From: Acholeplasma equifetale ATCC 29724
Lineage (GTDB): Bacteria; Bacillota_I; Bacilli_A; Acholeplasmatales; Acholeplasmataceae
Assembly (NCBI RefSeq): GCF_000687735.1
Contig: NZ_JHXL01000001.1
Location: 273,209-337,208, forward strand
DNA length: 64,000 nt
Direction: 5' to 3'
Shown here: in pieces, positions 8,312 through 16,842 of the stretch
Layout: every line of letters starts with the position of its first letter
How positions within the stretch are numbered: position 1 is the first letter of the stretch
Translations under genes and position numbers: made by a program
Notes under the pieces: model-generated
Told to the model about the DNA's origin: nothing
Seen by the model: only the letters and a program-made list of their open reading frames with translations
Database searches by the model: none

Positions 8312-11092
8312 ATGAAAACCATATATCAAAAAGATTCTCAAGAATTACTATTAGAATTACAGTCAACACCAAATGGTTTAACTGAAGATGAAGCATTAAA
8401 ACGTTTAGATCAAAATGGAAAAAACAAACTTGATGAAGGTAAAAAACGTAGCGTATTTCTTAAGTTTTTTGATCAACTTAAAGATTTTATGGTTATCGTA
8501 TTAATTATTGCAGCACTCATCTCTTTTATGATTGCGATAATTGAAGGTAAGAGTGAAGAAATTTTTGAAGGTGTTTTAATTATATTAATTGTTATTATTA
8601 ATGCCATATTAGGAGTTGCTCAAGAAGCGAAAGCTGAAAAAGCATTAGAATCTATCAAAAAAATGTCTTCTCCTCATGCAACTGTTATTCGAGATGGTAA
8701 AGAAAAACACATTGATGTTGAAGATTTAGTTGTTGGAGATATTGTATTGCTTCAAGCTGGAGATTATGTACCTGCTGATGTTCGTATCATTGAATCTATC
8801 AATTTAAAATGTGATGAATCTGCATTAACAGGTGAAGCAGTTCCAGTTGAAAAGATAAGTGATCCTATTTTAAAAGATGATGTTGCATTAGGTGATAGAG
8901 TAAACTTAGGTTTTATGAGTACCGTAGCTACTTATGGACGTGGTAAAGCAATCGTTACATCTACTGGTATGAATACTGAAATTGGTAAAATTGCAACCAT
9001 GTTATCTGAAACTGAATCTGAAGATACACCACTTCAAAAATCAATAGCTCAACTAGGAAAATTCTTAGCATATGTCGCATTTGGTATTGTTGCTGTTATC
9101 TTTATCATTCAAATTATCAATGACTTAAACGCTCACCATATGGATTGGTCTAAAATCAATTGGATTGAAGCATTTATGGCTTCTGTTGCATTAGCAGTTG
9201 CAGCAATACCTGAAGGTCTACCAGCGATTATTACAATTGTTTTAGCTCTCGGTATGCAAAATTTAGTTAAACAACGTGCAATTATGCGCACCTTATCAGC
9301 AGTTGAAACATTGGGTTCTACTTCTATTATTTGTAGTGATAAAACTGGTACACTCACACAAAATGTTATGACAATTACAGATGTATATTTATATGGTGCT
9401 TCATATAAAGTAGCTGAATTAACTTTAAATTCATCAATACATAAACTCATTGATTTTGGTGTTTTATGTAATGATACAAAAGTTAATTTAAGTGAAAATC
9501 AAACATTTGTTAAAATTGGTGATCCAACTGAAATCGCATTAACAGATTTAGCAATCGCAACCAATTTAAACCCAATTGACACTTTGAATAAATATCCAAG
9601 AGTACATGAACTTCCATTTGATTCAGAACGTAAATTAATGACAACCGTTCATAAAATAAATGATGAAATTATATCAATCACTAAAGGTGCTCCTGATATT
9701 TTATTAGATCGTTCTACACACGTATTTATCGATGGTAAAATTGAACCAATTACACCAGAAATAAAACAAACATTCCTAAATCAAAATAATGATTATGCTG
9801 ATAAAGCATTAAGAGTTTTAGCTTTAGGTTATAAAGTATATAAATTAACTGATCCATATCAAGAATATGAACAAGATGAATTAGAATACAATTTAATTCT
9901 ATTAGGTTTAGTAGGTATGATTGATCCAGCAAGACCTGAAGTTAAAAATGCAATTATTGAAACAAAAAAAGCCGGTATTACAACAATTATGATTACAGGA
10001 GATCATAAAAATACTGCAGTTGCAATCGCGACTGAACTTGGTATCTTATCTTCTAACCAATTAGCTATTACTGGTAAAGAATTAGATAATATGTCTGATG
10101 AAGAGTTCTTATCAAAACTTGAAAATATTAGAGTATACGCTCGTGTTTCACCAGAAAATAAAGTAAGAATTGTTGAAGCTTGGAAAAATAGCGGAAAAAT
10201 TGTTGCTATGACTGGTGATGGTGTAAATGATGCACCATCTATTAAACGTGCTGATATTGGTATTGCTATGGGTATATCTGGTACTGAAGTTGCCAAAGGT
10301 GCTGCAGATATGATTCTTACAGATGATAACTTTGCAACAATTGTTGGTGCTGTTTCCGAAGGTCGTGGCATCTTTGCAAATATCAAAAAAGCAATCCACT
10401 TCTTATTATCATGTAACGTAGGTGAAATTATCACAATTTTCTTAGGTGTTACAATTGGTACATTAATCTTCAAAAATGCTATTGGTGAATTAGGTGCACT
10501 ATCAATCCTTACTGCAGCTCAAATTTTATGGGTTAACTTAGTTACAGATTCATTTATGGCGATTGGTATTGGTCTTGAACCTAAAGAACCAGATATCATG
10601 GATTACCCACCTAGAGATCCTAAAAAATCAATTTTCTCTGATGGATTAGGATTTAGAATTGCGTATCAAGGTATAATGATTGGTACAATTACATTCTTAG
10701 CTTTCTTTATTGGTTATCAATTCGGATTAAATAATCATCCTGAATTAACAGGTTATGCTTTACAAGAAGCTGCTGTTAGACATGCTCAAACTTTAACATT
10801 CATGGTTTTATCAATTTCTCAATTATTCCATGCATTTAACGTTCGTTCAGTTCGTCATTCAACATTCAGTTTAAAACCTAATAAATTTTTATTCTTCGCG
10901 TTTTTTGGATGTTTAGCACTTCAAATGATTACTGTTTTAATTCCACCAATTGCAAACAACGTATTTGGTGTAGATTCAGTATTAGCTTGGGATATCTTTG
11001 ACTGGTTAGTCGTTTTCGGATTATCTATTGCACCTTTAGCTATTGTTGAAATCGCTAAGCTTATTGAACGTCTTGTTAAAAAGAATCACTAA
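8312..11092 (+). CDS. P2A-type cation-transporting ATPase (Ca2+/Mn2+ exporter class)
   Basis: An integral membrane pump of 926 residues that couples ATP hydrolysis to cation export. An N-terminal cation ATPase domain leads into M1-M2, and the actuator loop carries LTGEAVPVEK. M4 has AAIPEGLPA (Glu301). The phosphorylated Asp343 is in SDKTGTLTQN, and the hinge has TGDGVNDAP. M5 has CNVGEI and M6 has WVNLVTDSFMA. These M4-M6 ligands match the SERCA/PacL Ca2+ site. A P-type ATPase under this riboswitch class, as known in lactococci and pneumococci, argues for Mn2+ or Ca2+ homeostasis. AAGGAGG gives a strong start. Confidence 0.93.
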   Translation: MKTIYQKDSQELLLELQSTPNGLTEDEALKRLDQNGKNKLDEGKKRSVFLKFFDQLKDFMVIVLIIAALISFMIAIIEGKSEEIFEGVLIILIVIINAILGVAQEAKAEKALESIKKMSSPHATVIRDGKEKHIDVEDLVVGDIVLLQAGDYVPADVRIIESINLKCDESALTGEAVPVEKISDPILKDDVALGDRVNLGFMSTVATYGRGKAIVTSTGMNTEIGKIATMLSETESEDTPLQKSIAQLGKFLAYVAFGIVAVIFIIQIINDLNAHHMDWSKINWIEAFMASVALAVAAIPEGLPAIITIVLALGMQNLVKQRAIMRTLSAVETLGSTSIICSDKTGTLTQNVMTITDVYLYGASYKVAELTLNSSIHKLIDFGVLCNDTKVNLSENQTFVKIGDPTEIALTDLAIATNLNPIDTLNKYPRVHELPFDSERKLMTTVHKINDEIISITKGAPDILLDRSTHVFIDGKIEPITPEIKQTFLNQNNDYADKALRVLALGYKVYKLTDPYQEYEQDELEYNLILLGLVGMIDPARPEVKNAIIETKKAGITTIMITGDHKNTAVAIATELGILSSNQLAITGKELDNMSDEEFLSKLENIRVYARVSPENKVRIVEAWKNSGKIVAMTGDGVNDAPSIKRADIGIAMGISGTEVAKGAADMILTDDNFATIVGAVSEGRGIFANIKKAIHFLLSCNVGEIITIFLGVTIGTLIFKNAIGELGALSILTAAQILWVNLVTDSFMAIGIGLEPKEPDIMDYPPRDPKKSIFSDGLGFRIAYQGIMIGTITFLAFFIGYQFGLNNHPELTGYALQEAAVRHAQTLTFMVLSISQLFHAFNVRSVRHSTFSLKPNKFLFFAFFGCLALQMITVLIPPIANNVFGVDSVLAWDIFDWLVVFGLSIAPLAIVEIAKLIERLVKKNH

Positions 11093-11097
11093 TAAAG

Positions 11098-11131
11098 TAA
11101 AAAAGCACTCAATTAATTGAGTGCTTTTTGT
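11098..11131 (+). terminator. Rho-independent terminator
   Basis: AAAAGCACTCAATT / AATTGAGTGCTTTT forms a near-perfect hairpin with a T-run. It lies directly after the ATPase stop and converges on the end of rnpB. Confidence 0.85.
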
Positions 11132-11133
11132 TT

Positions 11134-11497
11134 GGTTTAAAATTGTGCATAAGCCATGTTCTGTAGAAGATTTCTCTTCTTGTGACTATTAATCTCAGGT
11201 ATAAACCTGCAAGAAAGATATTACTACCTTTCTCGTGCCCCTACCATAATTTGGGTTGCTAGCTTGTGGGGTTTACCGCGTTTCACATCTTTTATTTCTA
11301 AAAGACTCGTCTCTGTGGCACTTTCAGAAGTATTATCATAGGTTTCCCTTTAGATAATTAACTTCGCCGTTATGTTACCATACCCAAAGTTATTGTTTCC
11401 TTTGGCACAAACACTACTCACCTTCAAAGGTGAGTGCTAGCATGGACTTTCCTAACAAGTATGAGAACTTGCTCAGTCACCTTCCAATTTTAAACCA
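11134..11497 (-). ncRNA. rnpB: RNase P RNA, class B-like
   Basis: The catalytic RNA of RNase P, which trims tRNA 5' leaders. On the minus strand the 5' part has GGAAAGTCCATGCTAGC (about 11445), the universal start of helix P4. The 3' part has ACAGAACATGGCTTATGC (about 11146-11163), the universal closing P4/P1 region. The ends pair as TTAAAATTGG with CAATTTTAA. About 364 nt in length and the overall layout fit the Bacillus/Mollicute type. No protein can be read through the region. Confidence 0.93.
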
Positions 11498-11502
11498 TAG
11501 TC

Positions 11503-11531
11503 ATTTTATATAAATATTCGTAATTTGTCAA
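11503..11531 (-). promoter_or_regulatory. rnpB promoter
   Basis: On the minus strand TTGACA (11526-11531), a 17-nt spacer and TAAAAT (11503-11508) form a consensus sigma-A promoter. It starts transcription about 6 nt before the mature rnpB 5' end. Confidence 0.8.
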
Positions 11532-11532
11532 A

Positions 11533-13680
11533 TTACATAGCATCTTTACGAGATAAATCAACACGACCCTTGTCATCAATCTTAATAACTTTAACAATGA
11601 CTTGATCTCCTATGTTAACTTGACCTTCTAATGATTCTGTTCTTTCTTTATCCCATTTTGAAATATGGATTAAACCTTCAGTACCAGGGAAGATTTCTGC
11701 AAAGACACCTTGAATCTTCTTTCCATCTTTATCCATGAGTAAGCGTGTTACTTTTGCTTCATAAATTTCGCCAACTTTTGCTTCACGAACTAAGTTTGTA
11801 ATGTATTCAGCAGCAGCATCAATCCATTGTTGATCACTATGCATAATAAATACACGGCCATCTTGTTCAATATCAATTTTAACTTGATTGAAGTCTTCAA
11901 TGATTTGAGTAATAATCTTACCACCTGAACCGATAACATCACGAATCTTCTCAGGATTAATACGAATCATCTTCACTTTTGGAGCATATTTACTTAAAGT
12001 TTTTCTTGGTTCAGAAATTGTTGTAGCCATGTGATCTAAAATTTGAAGGCGTGCAACACGAGCTTGTTCTAAAGCTTCTTCCATGATTTCTTTTGTAATA
12101 CCTGTAATCTTAATATCCATTTGAAGAGCTGTAATACCATCTTTAGTACCTGCGACTTTAAAGTCCATATCACCTTCATGGTCTTCCATACCTTGGATAT
12201 CAGTTAAAATAGTATAATAGTCACCATCTTTAATCAACCCCATCGCAATCCCAGCAACAGGTGCTTTAATTGGAACACCTGCAGCCATTAAAGCCATAGA
12301 ACCTGCACAAATAGTTGCTTGACTTGATGAACCATTTGATTCTAGGATTTCAGATACTACACGAATTGAATATGGGAATTCATCTTCTGAAGGTAATACT
12401 TGTAATAATGCACGTTCACCTAATGCACCATGACCAATTTCACGACGTCCAGGGCTTGTATATCTACCAGTCTCACCTACTGAAAATGCTGGGAAGTTAT
12501 AGTGTAACATAAATCGTTTAGTAACTTCTTCAGTTTCTAATCCATCAATAATTTGATTTTCACCAAGTGAACCTAATGTTACAACACCTAAGGCTTGTGT
12601 TTGTCCACGTGTAAATAATGATGATCCATGAGTTCTTGGTAATAAATCAATACGACTTGATAAAGGTCTAATTTCATCAATTTTTCTTCCATCAGGACGA
12701 ACTTTATCAACTGTAATTAAACGTCTAACTTCTTTTGTAACAATACCATCTAATATTTGATTAACTTGTTTTAAATAATCCTTTTGAGCATCATAATCAA
12801 ATACTTTAACACCATCATATTCAACCCAAAATGCTTTTTGTTTGAAATGTTCTAAAGTATTAGCTTTGATTTCGTCAATTTTTGCATAACGTTCTAATTT
12901 TTCTTGAATGCTTACTGCTTCAATTAATGCTTTTTCAGCGATTGCTTTAACTTCTTCAATTAAAGCGGGTTCTGGTACATAAAGTTTTGGTTCATTTTTA
13001 GGTAAACCAATTTCCTTTTGAATTTCCATTTGGAATTTAGTTAAAGCTTTAATCGCTTCATGTCCAAATAAAATTGCACCTAACATATCTTTTTCACTAA
13101 CTTGTTTTGCAGAAGATTCAACCATGTTTACTGCATCAAATGTACCTGCAACAGATAATTCAATATCTGATGATTCTAGTAAAGTGTTTGATGGGTTTAA
13201 TACATATTCACCATTAATACGTCCAACTTTAACACCAGCGATTGGTCCTAAAAATGGAATACTTGAAATGGTTAATGCTAAACTCGATCCAAAGATTGAG
13301 GCAACTTCAGTTGGTGCTTCTGGATCATTGGATAATACCATATTAATAACTTGTACTTCATTATAGAATCCTTCAGGGAACATTGGACGAATTGGTCTAT
13401 CAATTAAACGAGCAATTAATGTCTCATGTTCAGAAGGTCTTCCTTCTCTTCTTAAAAACCCACCAGGAATTTTACCTGCAGCATATAACTTTTCTTGATA
13501 TACAACTGTTAATGGGAAAAAGTCTGTTTGTGTAGCTTCATCTTTTGAGACAACACTTGTCAATACAACTGTATCTCCATAATAAGTAAGGACTGATGCC
13601 CCAGCCTGTTTGGCAACTTCGCCAATTTCAACTCTTAGGGGTTTTCCTCCAAGTGTTGTTTCAAATATTTTCTTTTCCAT
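11533..13680 (-). CDS. pnp: polyribonucleotide nucleotidyltransferase (PNPase)
   Basis: A phosphorolytic 3'-to-5' exoribonuclease of the mRNA decay machinery. The 715 residues hold two RNase PH domains: the first has [16 protein letters not shown], the second has [16 protein letters not shown] and the catalytic-site segment [21 protein letters not shown] domain follows (about 555-615, [11 protein letters not shown]), then an S1 domain (about 620-690, [10 protein letters not shown]). AAGGAGATT lies upstream. It follows rpsO, the usual Firmicute neighbourhood (rpsO-pnp). Confidence 0.97.
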   Translation of the reverse strand: MEKKIFETTLGGKPLRVEIGEVAKQAGASVLTYYGDTVVLTSVVSKDEATQTDFFPLTVVYQEKLYAAGKIPGGFLRREGRPSEHETLIARLIDRPIRPMFPEGFYNEVQVINMVLSNDPEAPTEVASIFGSSLALTISSIPFLGPIAGVKVGRINGEYVLNPSNTLLESSDIELSVAGTFDAVNMVESSAKQVSEKDMLGAILFGHEAIKALTKFQMEIQKEIGLPKNEPKLYVPEPALIEEVKAIAEKALIEAVSIQEKLERYAKIDEIKANTLEHFKQKAFWVEYDGVKVFDYDAQKDYLKQVNQILDGIVTKEVRRLITVDKVRPDGRKIDEIRPLSSRIDLLPRTHGSSLFTRGQTQALGVVTLGSLGENQIIDGLETEEVTKRFMLHYNFPAFSVGETGRYTSPGRREIGHGALGERALLQVLPSEDEFPYSIRVVSEILESNGSSSQATICAGSMALMAAGVPIKAPVAGIAMGLIKDGDYYTILTDIQGMEDHEGDMDFKVAGTKDGITALQMDIKITGITKEIMEEALEQARVARLQILDHMATTISEPRKTLSKYAPKVKMIRINPEKIRDVIGSGGKIITQIIEDFNQVKIDIEQDGRVFIMHSDQQWIDAAAEYITNLVREAKVGEIYEAKVTRLLMDKDGKKIQGVFAEIFPGTEGLIHISKWDKERTESLEGQVNIGDQVIVKVIKIDDKGRVDLSRKDAM

Positions 13681-13842
13681 ATAAAATCTCCTTCATTTTA
13701 TATAAGTTCTTCACCTATCTAATTATTATCTTAACTATTATATCATTTATTCAAAATTTTTATTACAAAACTGTATGTTTTTATTGATTTATGTTAACTA
13801 GTGTTAAATACCAATAAAAAATCCTATTTTAATAAACGAAAG

Positions 13843-13870
13843 AAAAAAAGGACAATCAATTGTCCTTTTA
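13843..13870 (-). terminator. terminator after rpsO
   Basis: On the minus strand AAAAGGACAATTGATTGTCCTTTTTTT forms a GGACAAT/ATTGTCC stem with a T-run. It overlaps the rpsO stop codon. Confidence 0.8.
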
Positions 13871-14137
13871 TCTTCTTAATCCTAGTTCGTTGATTAACCA
13901 AGCATAACGGTTCACATCAGTATCTTTTAAGTATCTTAATAAATTACGTCTGTGACCAATCTTCATGAATAAACCACGTTTTGAGTGGAAATCATGAGGA
14001 TGTTTTTGTAAGTGATCGTTTAACTCATTGATTTCATAAGTTAAAATTGCGATTTGCACTTCTGGTGAACCAGTATCGCCAGGTACTCTAGCATATTTTT
14101 CGATAATTTCTTTTTTTAACTCTTTAGTTAATGCCAT
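13868..14137 (-). CDS. rpsO: 30S ribosomal protein S15
   Basis: An early-binding protein of the 30S platform that contacts 16S helices 20-22. The 89 residues match the full length of bacterial S15, with [34 protein letters not shown] and [10 protein letters not shown] as diagnostic segments. AGGAGGAAAG lies upstream of the ATG. A stable leader hairpin precedes it (14148-14212) and a terminator follows, so part of its transcription stops before pnp. Confidence 0.97.
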   Translation of the reverse strand: MALTKELKKEIIEKYARVPGDTGSPEVQIAILTYEINELNDHLQKHPHDFHSKRGLFMKIGHRRNLLRYLKDTDVNRYAWLINELGLRR

Positions 14138-14147
14138 CTTTCTTTCC

Positions 14148-14212
14148 TCCTAATGTCTCGTATAGCTGAAGAATTGCTTGGCAATGCATATTCCTCGCTA
14201 TCGACCTGAGAT
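14148..14212 (-). promoter_or_regulatory. rpsO leader hairpin, possible S15 autoregulatory site
   Basis: On the minus strand the 5' UTR folds into one long hairpin. Its base pairs ATAGC with GCTAT, the middle pairs GAGGAAT with ATTCTTC (one G-U), and the tip pairs TGC with GCA. The structure ends about 10 nt before the ribosome-binding site. S15 represses its own translation through leader structures in several bacteria; that this is such a site is inference. Confidence 0.45.
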
Positions 14213-14288
14213 ATCATATCATAATAATTATCTTTTTGCAAGAGAAATATCAAAAAATGGCTTATATAAATAGAAAATATGACAAAAA

Positions 14289-14612
14289 TTAAACTTTTAT
14301 AAATTGATCGACGTTAACAACAAAGATTGTAGCTCCACCAACTGATACTTCGATTGGTAAAGCTGAAAATGCACCAAATTCATTAACAATAGCATTCGGA
14401 ACAATTTTATTACGCGTTTTTGAATGTCTTTCAATAATATCAATGACTTCAGGAACTTTCTCATCATTGACACCAATTAAGAATGTCGCATTTCCTTCTC
14501 TTAAAAAGCCACCTTTTGTTGTAAGACGGGTAGCAAAGAATTTTTGTTGAATTAACCCCTTTTGAACCTTATTCGCATCATCATTAGATACGACAGCAAT
14601 AACTAACTTCAT
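14289..14612 (-). CDS. darA: c-di-AMP-binding PII-like protein, DarA/PstA type
   Basis: A trimeric PII-like cytosolic protein that binds cyclic di-AMP. The 107-residue length and the segments MKLVIAVVSNDDANKV, FFATRLTTKGGFLREGN and HSKTRNKIVP match the YaaQ/DarA family; the TTKGGFLREGNATFLIG stretch forms the nucleotide site in known structures. The effector partner is not known for most species. AGGAGGTATCC precedes the start. It lies 32 nt downstream of ribF on the same strand. Confidence 0.9.
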   Translation of the reverse strand: MKLVIAVVSNDDANKVQKGLIQQKFFATRLTTKGGFLREGNATFLIGVNDEKVPEVIDIIERHSKTRNKIVPNAIVNEFGAFSALPIEVSVGGATIFVVNVDQFIKV

Positions 14613-14644
14613 AAGGATACCTCCTATAGTTATATTGTAACATA

Positions 14645-15547
14645 TTAAATTGGATTTTTTTGAAAGAATTCTTCAGTTTCTTCAACATCTTTTTTGATTT
14701 GTTCTAACAATAATGGTAATGAATCAAATTTTTCTTCATTTCTTAAATATTTTTTAAATGTAATATGAATTTCTTTATCATATAAATTACCATCATAATT
14801 CAATATAAATACTTCTAATCTTTTAGTTGCAGAGTAATTTAATGTTGGATTATGACCTAAACTTGCACAACCTTTATATTTTTTTCCGTCCATTTCAACT
14901 GTAACAATGTAAACACCAATTTTTGGTAAATAATAGTGATCATAATCGATATTTGCTGTAGGAAAACCAATTAAAGATCCAATTTTATCGCCATGGACAA
15001 CCTTTCCATGGATTGAATATTCTCTATTTAAAAGCGTTTTTACTTCTTCTAAATCACCTTGATCTAATCTAGATTTAATATAAGTTGTTGAAACACGAAT
15101 ATTCTTAAATAAATAATCTTCGGCAATAATTAATTCAAAATTACTTTCCAAATCTTTAATTGTCCCAGAACCTCTAAAACCAAATCTAAAATCTTTTCCA
15201 ACAACAATTCTTTTTACATGAATACTTTTTAAAAATTCTATAAAGGCTTCTTTAGATAATTGAGAAAATTCTAATGTGAAATGTATATTAAAAAAGTAAT
15301 CCACATTTAAATTTTCAAGTGCTTTAATCTTATCTTCAACGTTCATTAAAATTGATACATTTGTTTGAGTTATTACGGAGACTGGATGTGGTGTAAAACT
15401 CATAACAGCTGATTTTGTATCATGAAATGATTTTGTAAGTTTCATAATTTGTTGATGTCCAATATGTACACCATCAAAATTACCAATTGCTAAAGTTATT
15501 GGTACATCATGTTTAATATTAAAATATTCAGAGTTATATACTTTCAT
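14645..15547 (-). CDS. ribF: bifunctional riboflavin kinase / FAD synthetase
   Basis: It makes FMN and FAD from riboflavin. The N-terminal nucleotidyltransferase domain has AIGNFDGVHIGHQQIM (HxGH motif) and GKDFRFGFRGSGT. The C-terminal flavokinase domain (from about residue 180) has GSLIGFPTANIDY and LPKIGVYIV. The 300 residues match the full bifunctional length. It overlaps the truB stop by 4 nt (ATGA), the common truB-ribF pairing of Firmicutes. No riboflavin biosynthesis genes or FMN riboswitch are visible nearby, so riboflavin may be imported. Confidence 0.95.
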   Translation of the reverse strand: MKVYNSEYFNIKHDVPITLAIGNFDGVHIGHQQIMKLTKSFHDTKSAVMSFTPHPVSVITQTNVSILMNVEDKIKALENLNVDYFFNIHFTLEFSQLSKEAFIEFLKSIHVKRIVVGKDFRFGFRGSGTIKDLESNFELIIAEDYLFKNIRVSTTYIKSRLDQGDLEEVKTLLNREYSIHGKVVHGDKIGSLIGFPTANIDYDHYYLPKIGVYIVTVEMDGKKYKGCASLGHNPTLNYSATKRLEVFILNYDGNLYDKEIHITFKKYLRNEEKFDSLPLLLEQIKKDVEETEEFFQKNPI

Positions 15548-16401
15548 AGTGATTTTCCTTTACCAAAAAAATATTTAGGTTTAAACTTATCGCCATCTAA
15601 TTCATAGTACGCAATCATTTCATTATTATGATTTATAACTACAAATGGATCTTTTTCAGTTGTTTGTCTGTGATCAAGTTGAACACCGTTTTTAACTAAT
15701 CGAATCATATAATCATTAAGCTTAATTCTACGAATGTTATCAAAAAGTTTTTCATCTGTAATCAAATCATTCATTGTAACTTCTTCTATATTTTTCGCAT
15801 CTTTCAATTGATATTTCCCGATAGATAAACGGTTTAACTTTTCTAATGCGCCATATGTATTCAATTTATAACCTAAGTCTCTTGCTAAACTTCTAATATA
15901 GGTTCCTTTAGAGACATGAGTTTCAAAAGTTAATTTTCCATTAAAATCAATCATTTTAAAATCATAGATTTGAACGCGTCTTGGTTCTAATTCTATTTCT
16001 AATCCTAAACGTGCCATTTCATAAGCTTTCATACCATCTTTTTTTATGGCAGAATACTGTGGAGGAATTTGATCGTAACTTGGTATAAATGAATGCATCG
16101 CTTCTTTGATACGTTTTTCATTAATTTTTACTTCTTTTTCTTGAATAACTTTACCTGTAACATCTAGGGTATCATAATCTTTACCGAAAACCATAATACC
16201 TTCATATGATTTATCTAAATTTTCAAACATAAAAAGAAGCTTTGTCGCTTCGCCAACTAAAACGATAAGTAAACCTGTAGCAAATGGATCCAAAGTTCCA
16301 GTATGACCTAATCGTTTAATACCTAATCTTTTTTTAAGCTTCATTAAACAATCATGGCTTGTAATACCTTGGGGTTTATTAATAAGTAAAAGACCATTCA
16401 T
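15544..16401 (-). CDS. truB: tRNA pseudouridine-55 synthase
   Basis: It isomerises U55 in the T loop of tRNAs. MNGLLLINKPQGITSHD at the N-terminus and RLGHTGTLDPFATGLL with the catalytic Asp are the TruB signature; SKGTYIRSLARDLG follows. I start at ATG 16401, the conserved N-terminus. The frame stays open 19 codons further upstream, but that stretch includes the trxA terminator. A GGTGAT site and a TATAAT -10 (about 16412-16417) fit the later start. Final length is 285 residues. Confidence 0.94.
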   Translation of the reverse strand: MNGLLLINKPQGITSHDCLMKLKKRLGIKRLGHTGTLDPFATGLLIVLVGEATKLLFMFENLDKSYEGIMVFGKDYDTLDVTGKVIQEKEVKINEKRIKEAMHSFIPSYDQIPPQYSAIKKDGMKAYEMARLGLEIELEPRRVQIYDFKMIDFNGKLTFETHVSKGTYIRSLARDLGYKLNTYGALEKLNRLSIGKYQLKDAKNIEEVTMNDLITDEKLFDNIRRIKLNDYMIRLVKNGVQLDHRQTTEKDPFVVINHNNEMIAYYELDGDKFKPKYFFGKGKSL

Positions 16402-16423
16402 TTTATCACCATATACATTATAT

Positions 16424-16455
16424 ATGAAAAAAGGCTTTTTATAAGCCTTTTTAAT
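16424..16455 (-). terminator. terminator after trxA
   Basis: On the minus strand AAAAAGGCTTATAAAAAGCCTTTTTTC forms a compact hairpin with a T-run. It starts within a few bases of the trxA stop and ends before the preferred truB start. Confidence 0.75.
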
Positions 16456-16457
16456 CA

Positions 16458-16766
16458 TTATTTATGTTCTTCAAGCCACTCTAAAATTTTTTCTCTTGGT
16501 TGATATCCTGAAGTTCTTGAAACTTCTTTACCATCTTTATATAACACTAATGTTGGAACTGCACGAATACCTGTTTTGATTGCTTGTTCACGATATTCAT
16601 CAATATCAACTTTAATAAATTTGGTATCATTCTTTTCGGTAGCAATTTGTTCTAAGACAGGCATTAACATTTTACATGGACCACACCAAGTAGCATAATA
16701 ATCTACTAAAACTAAACCTTCTTGATTGATAAGTTTATTGTAGTCCTCGCCTTTAAATTGTTGCAT
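16458..16766 (-). CDS. trxA: thioredoxin
   Basis: A cytoplasmic disulfide reductase. The 102-residue single domain has the active site YATWCGPCKML and the cis-proline segment GIRAVPTLVLY. FKGEDYNKLI opens the fold. AGGAGGCGC lies upstream. It lies 76 nt downstream of mutS2 and is closed by its own terminator. Confidence 0.96.
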   Translation of the reverse strand: MQQFKGEDYNKLINQEGLVLVDYYATWCGPCKMLMPVLEQIATEKNDTKFIKVDIDEYREQAIKTGIRAVPTLVLYKDGKEVSRTSGYQPREKILEWLEEHK

Positions 16767-16842
16767 GAACTGCGCCTCCTATTATTTTTTTCATATCTAT
16801 ATTATACATTTGAAACTCTCTTTTTACAAAAGAAATGACACT

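Noticed and set aside
8122..8322. Minus-strand 66-codon frame upstream of the ATPase
   Set aside because: It is antisense to the yybP-ykoY riboswitch and terminator; no ribosome-binding site.
10003..10473. 156-codon minus-strand frame inside the cation ATPase gene
   Set aside because: It lies fully inside a well-supported conserved gene, with low-complexity composition expected of a reverse-strand shadow.
11134..11497. Coding potential in the gap between the ATPase and pnp genes
   Set aside because: The sequence carries RNase P RNA signatures and no frame is open over it.
16402..16458. 19-codon upstream extension of truB
   Set aside because: It spans the trxA terminator, has no ribosome-binding site, and the TruB family starts at MNGLLLINKP.
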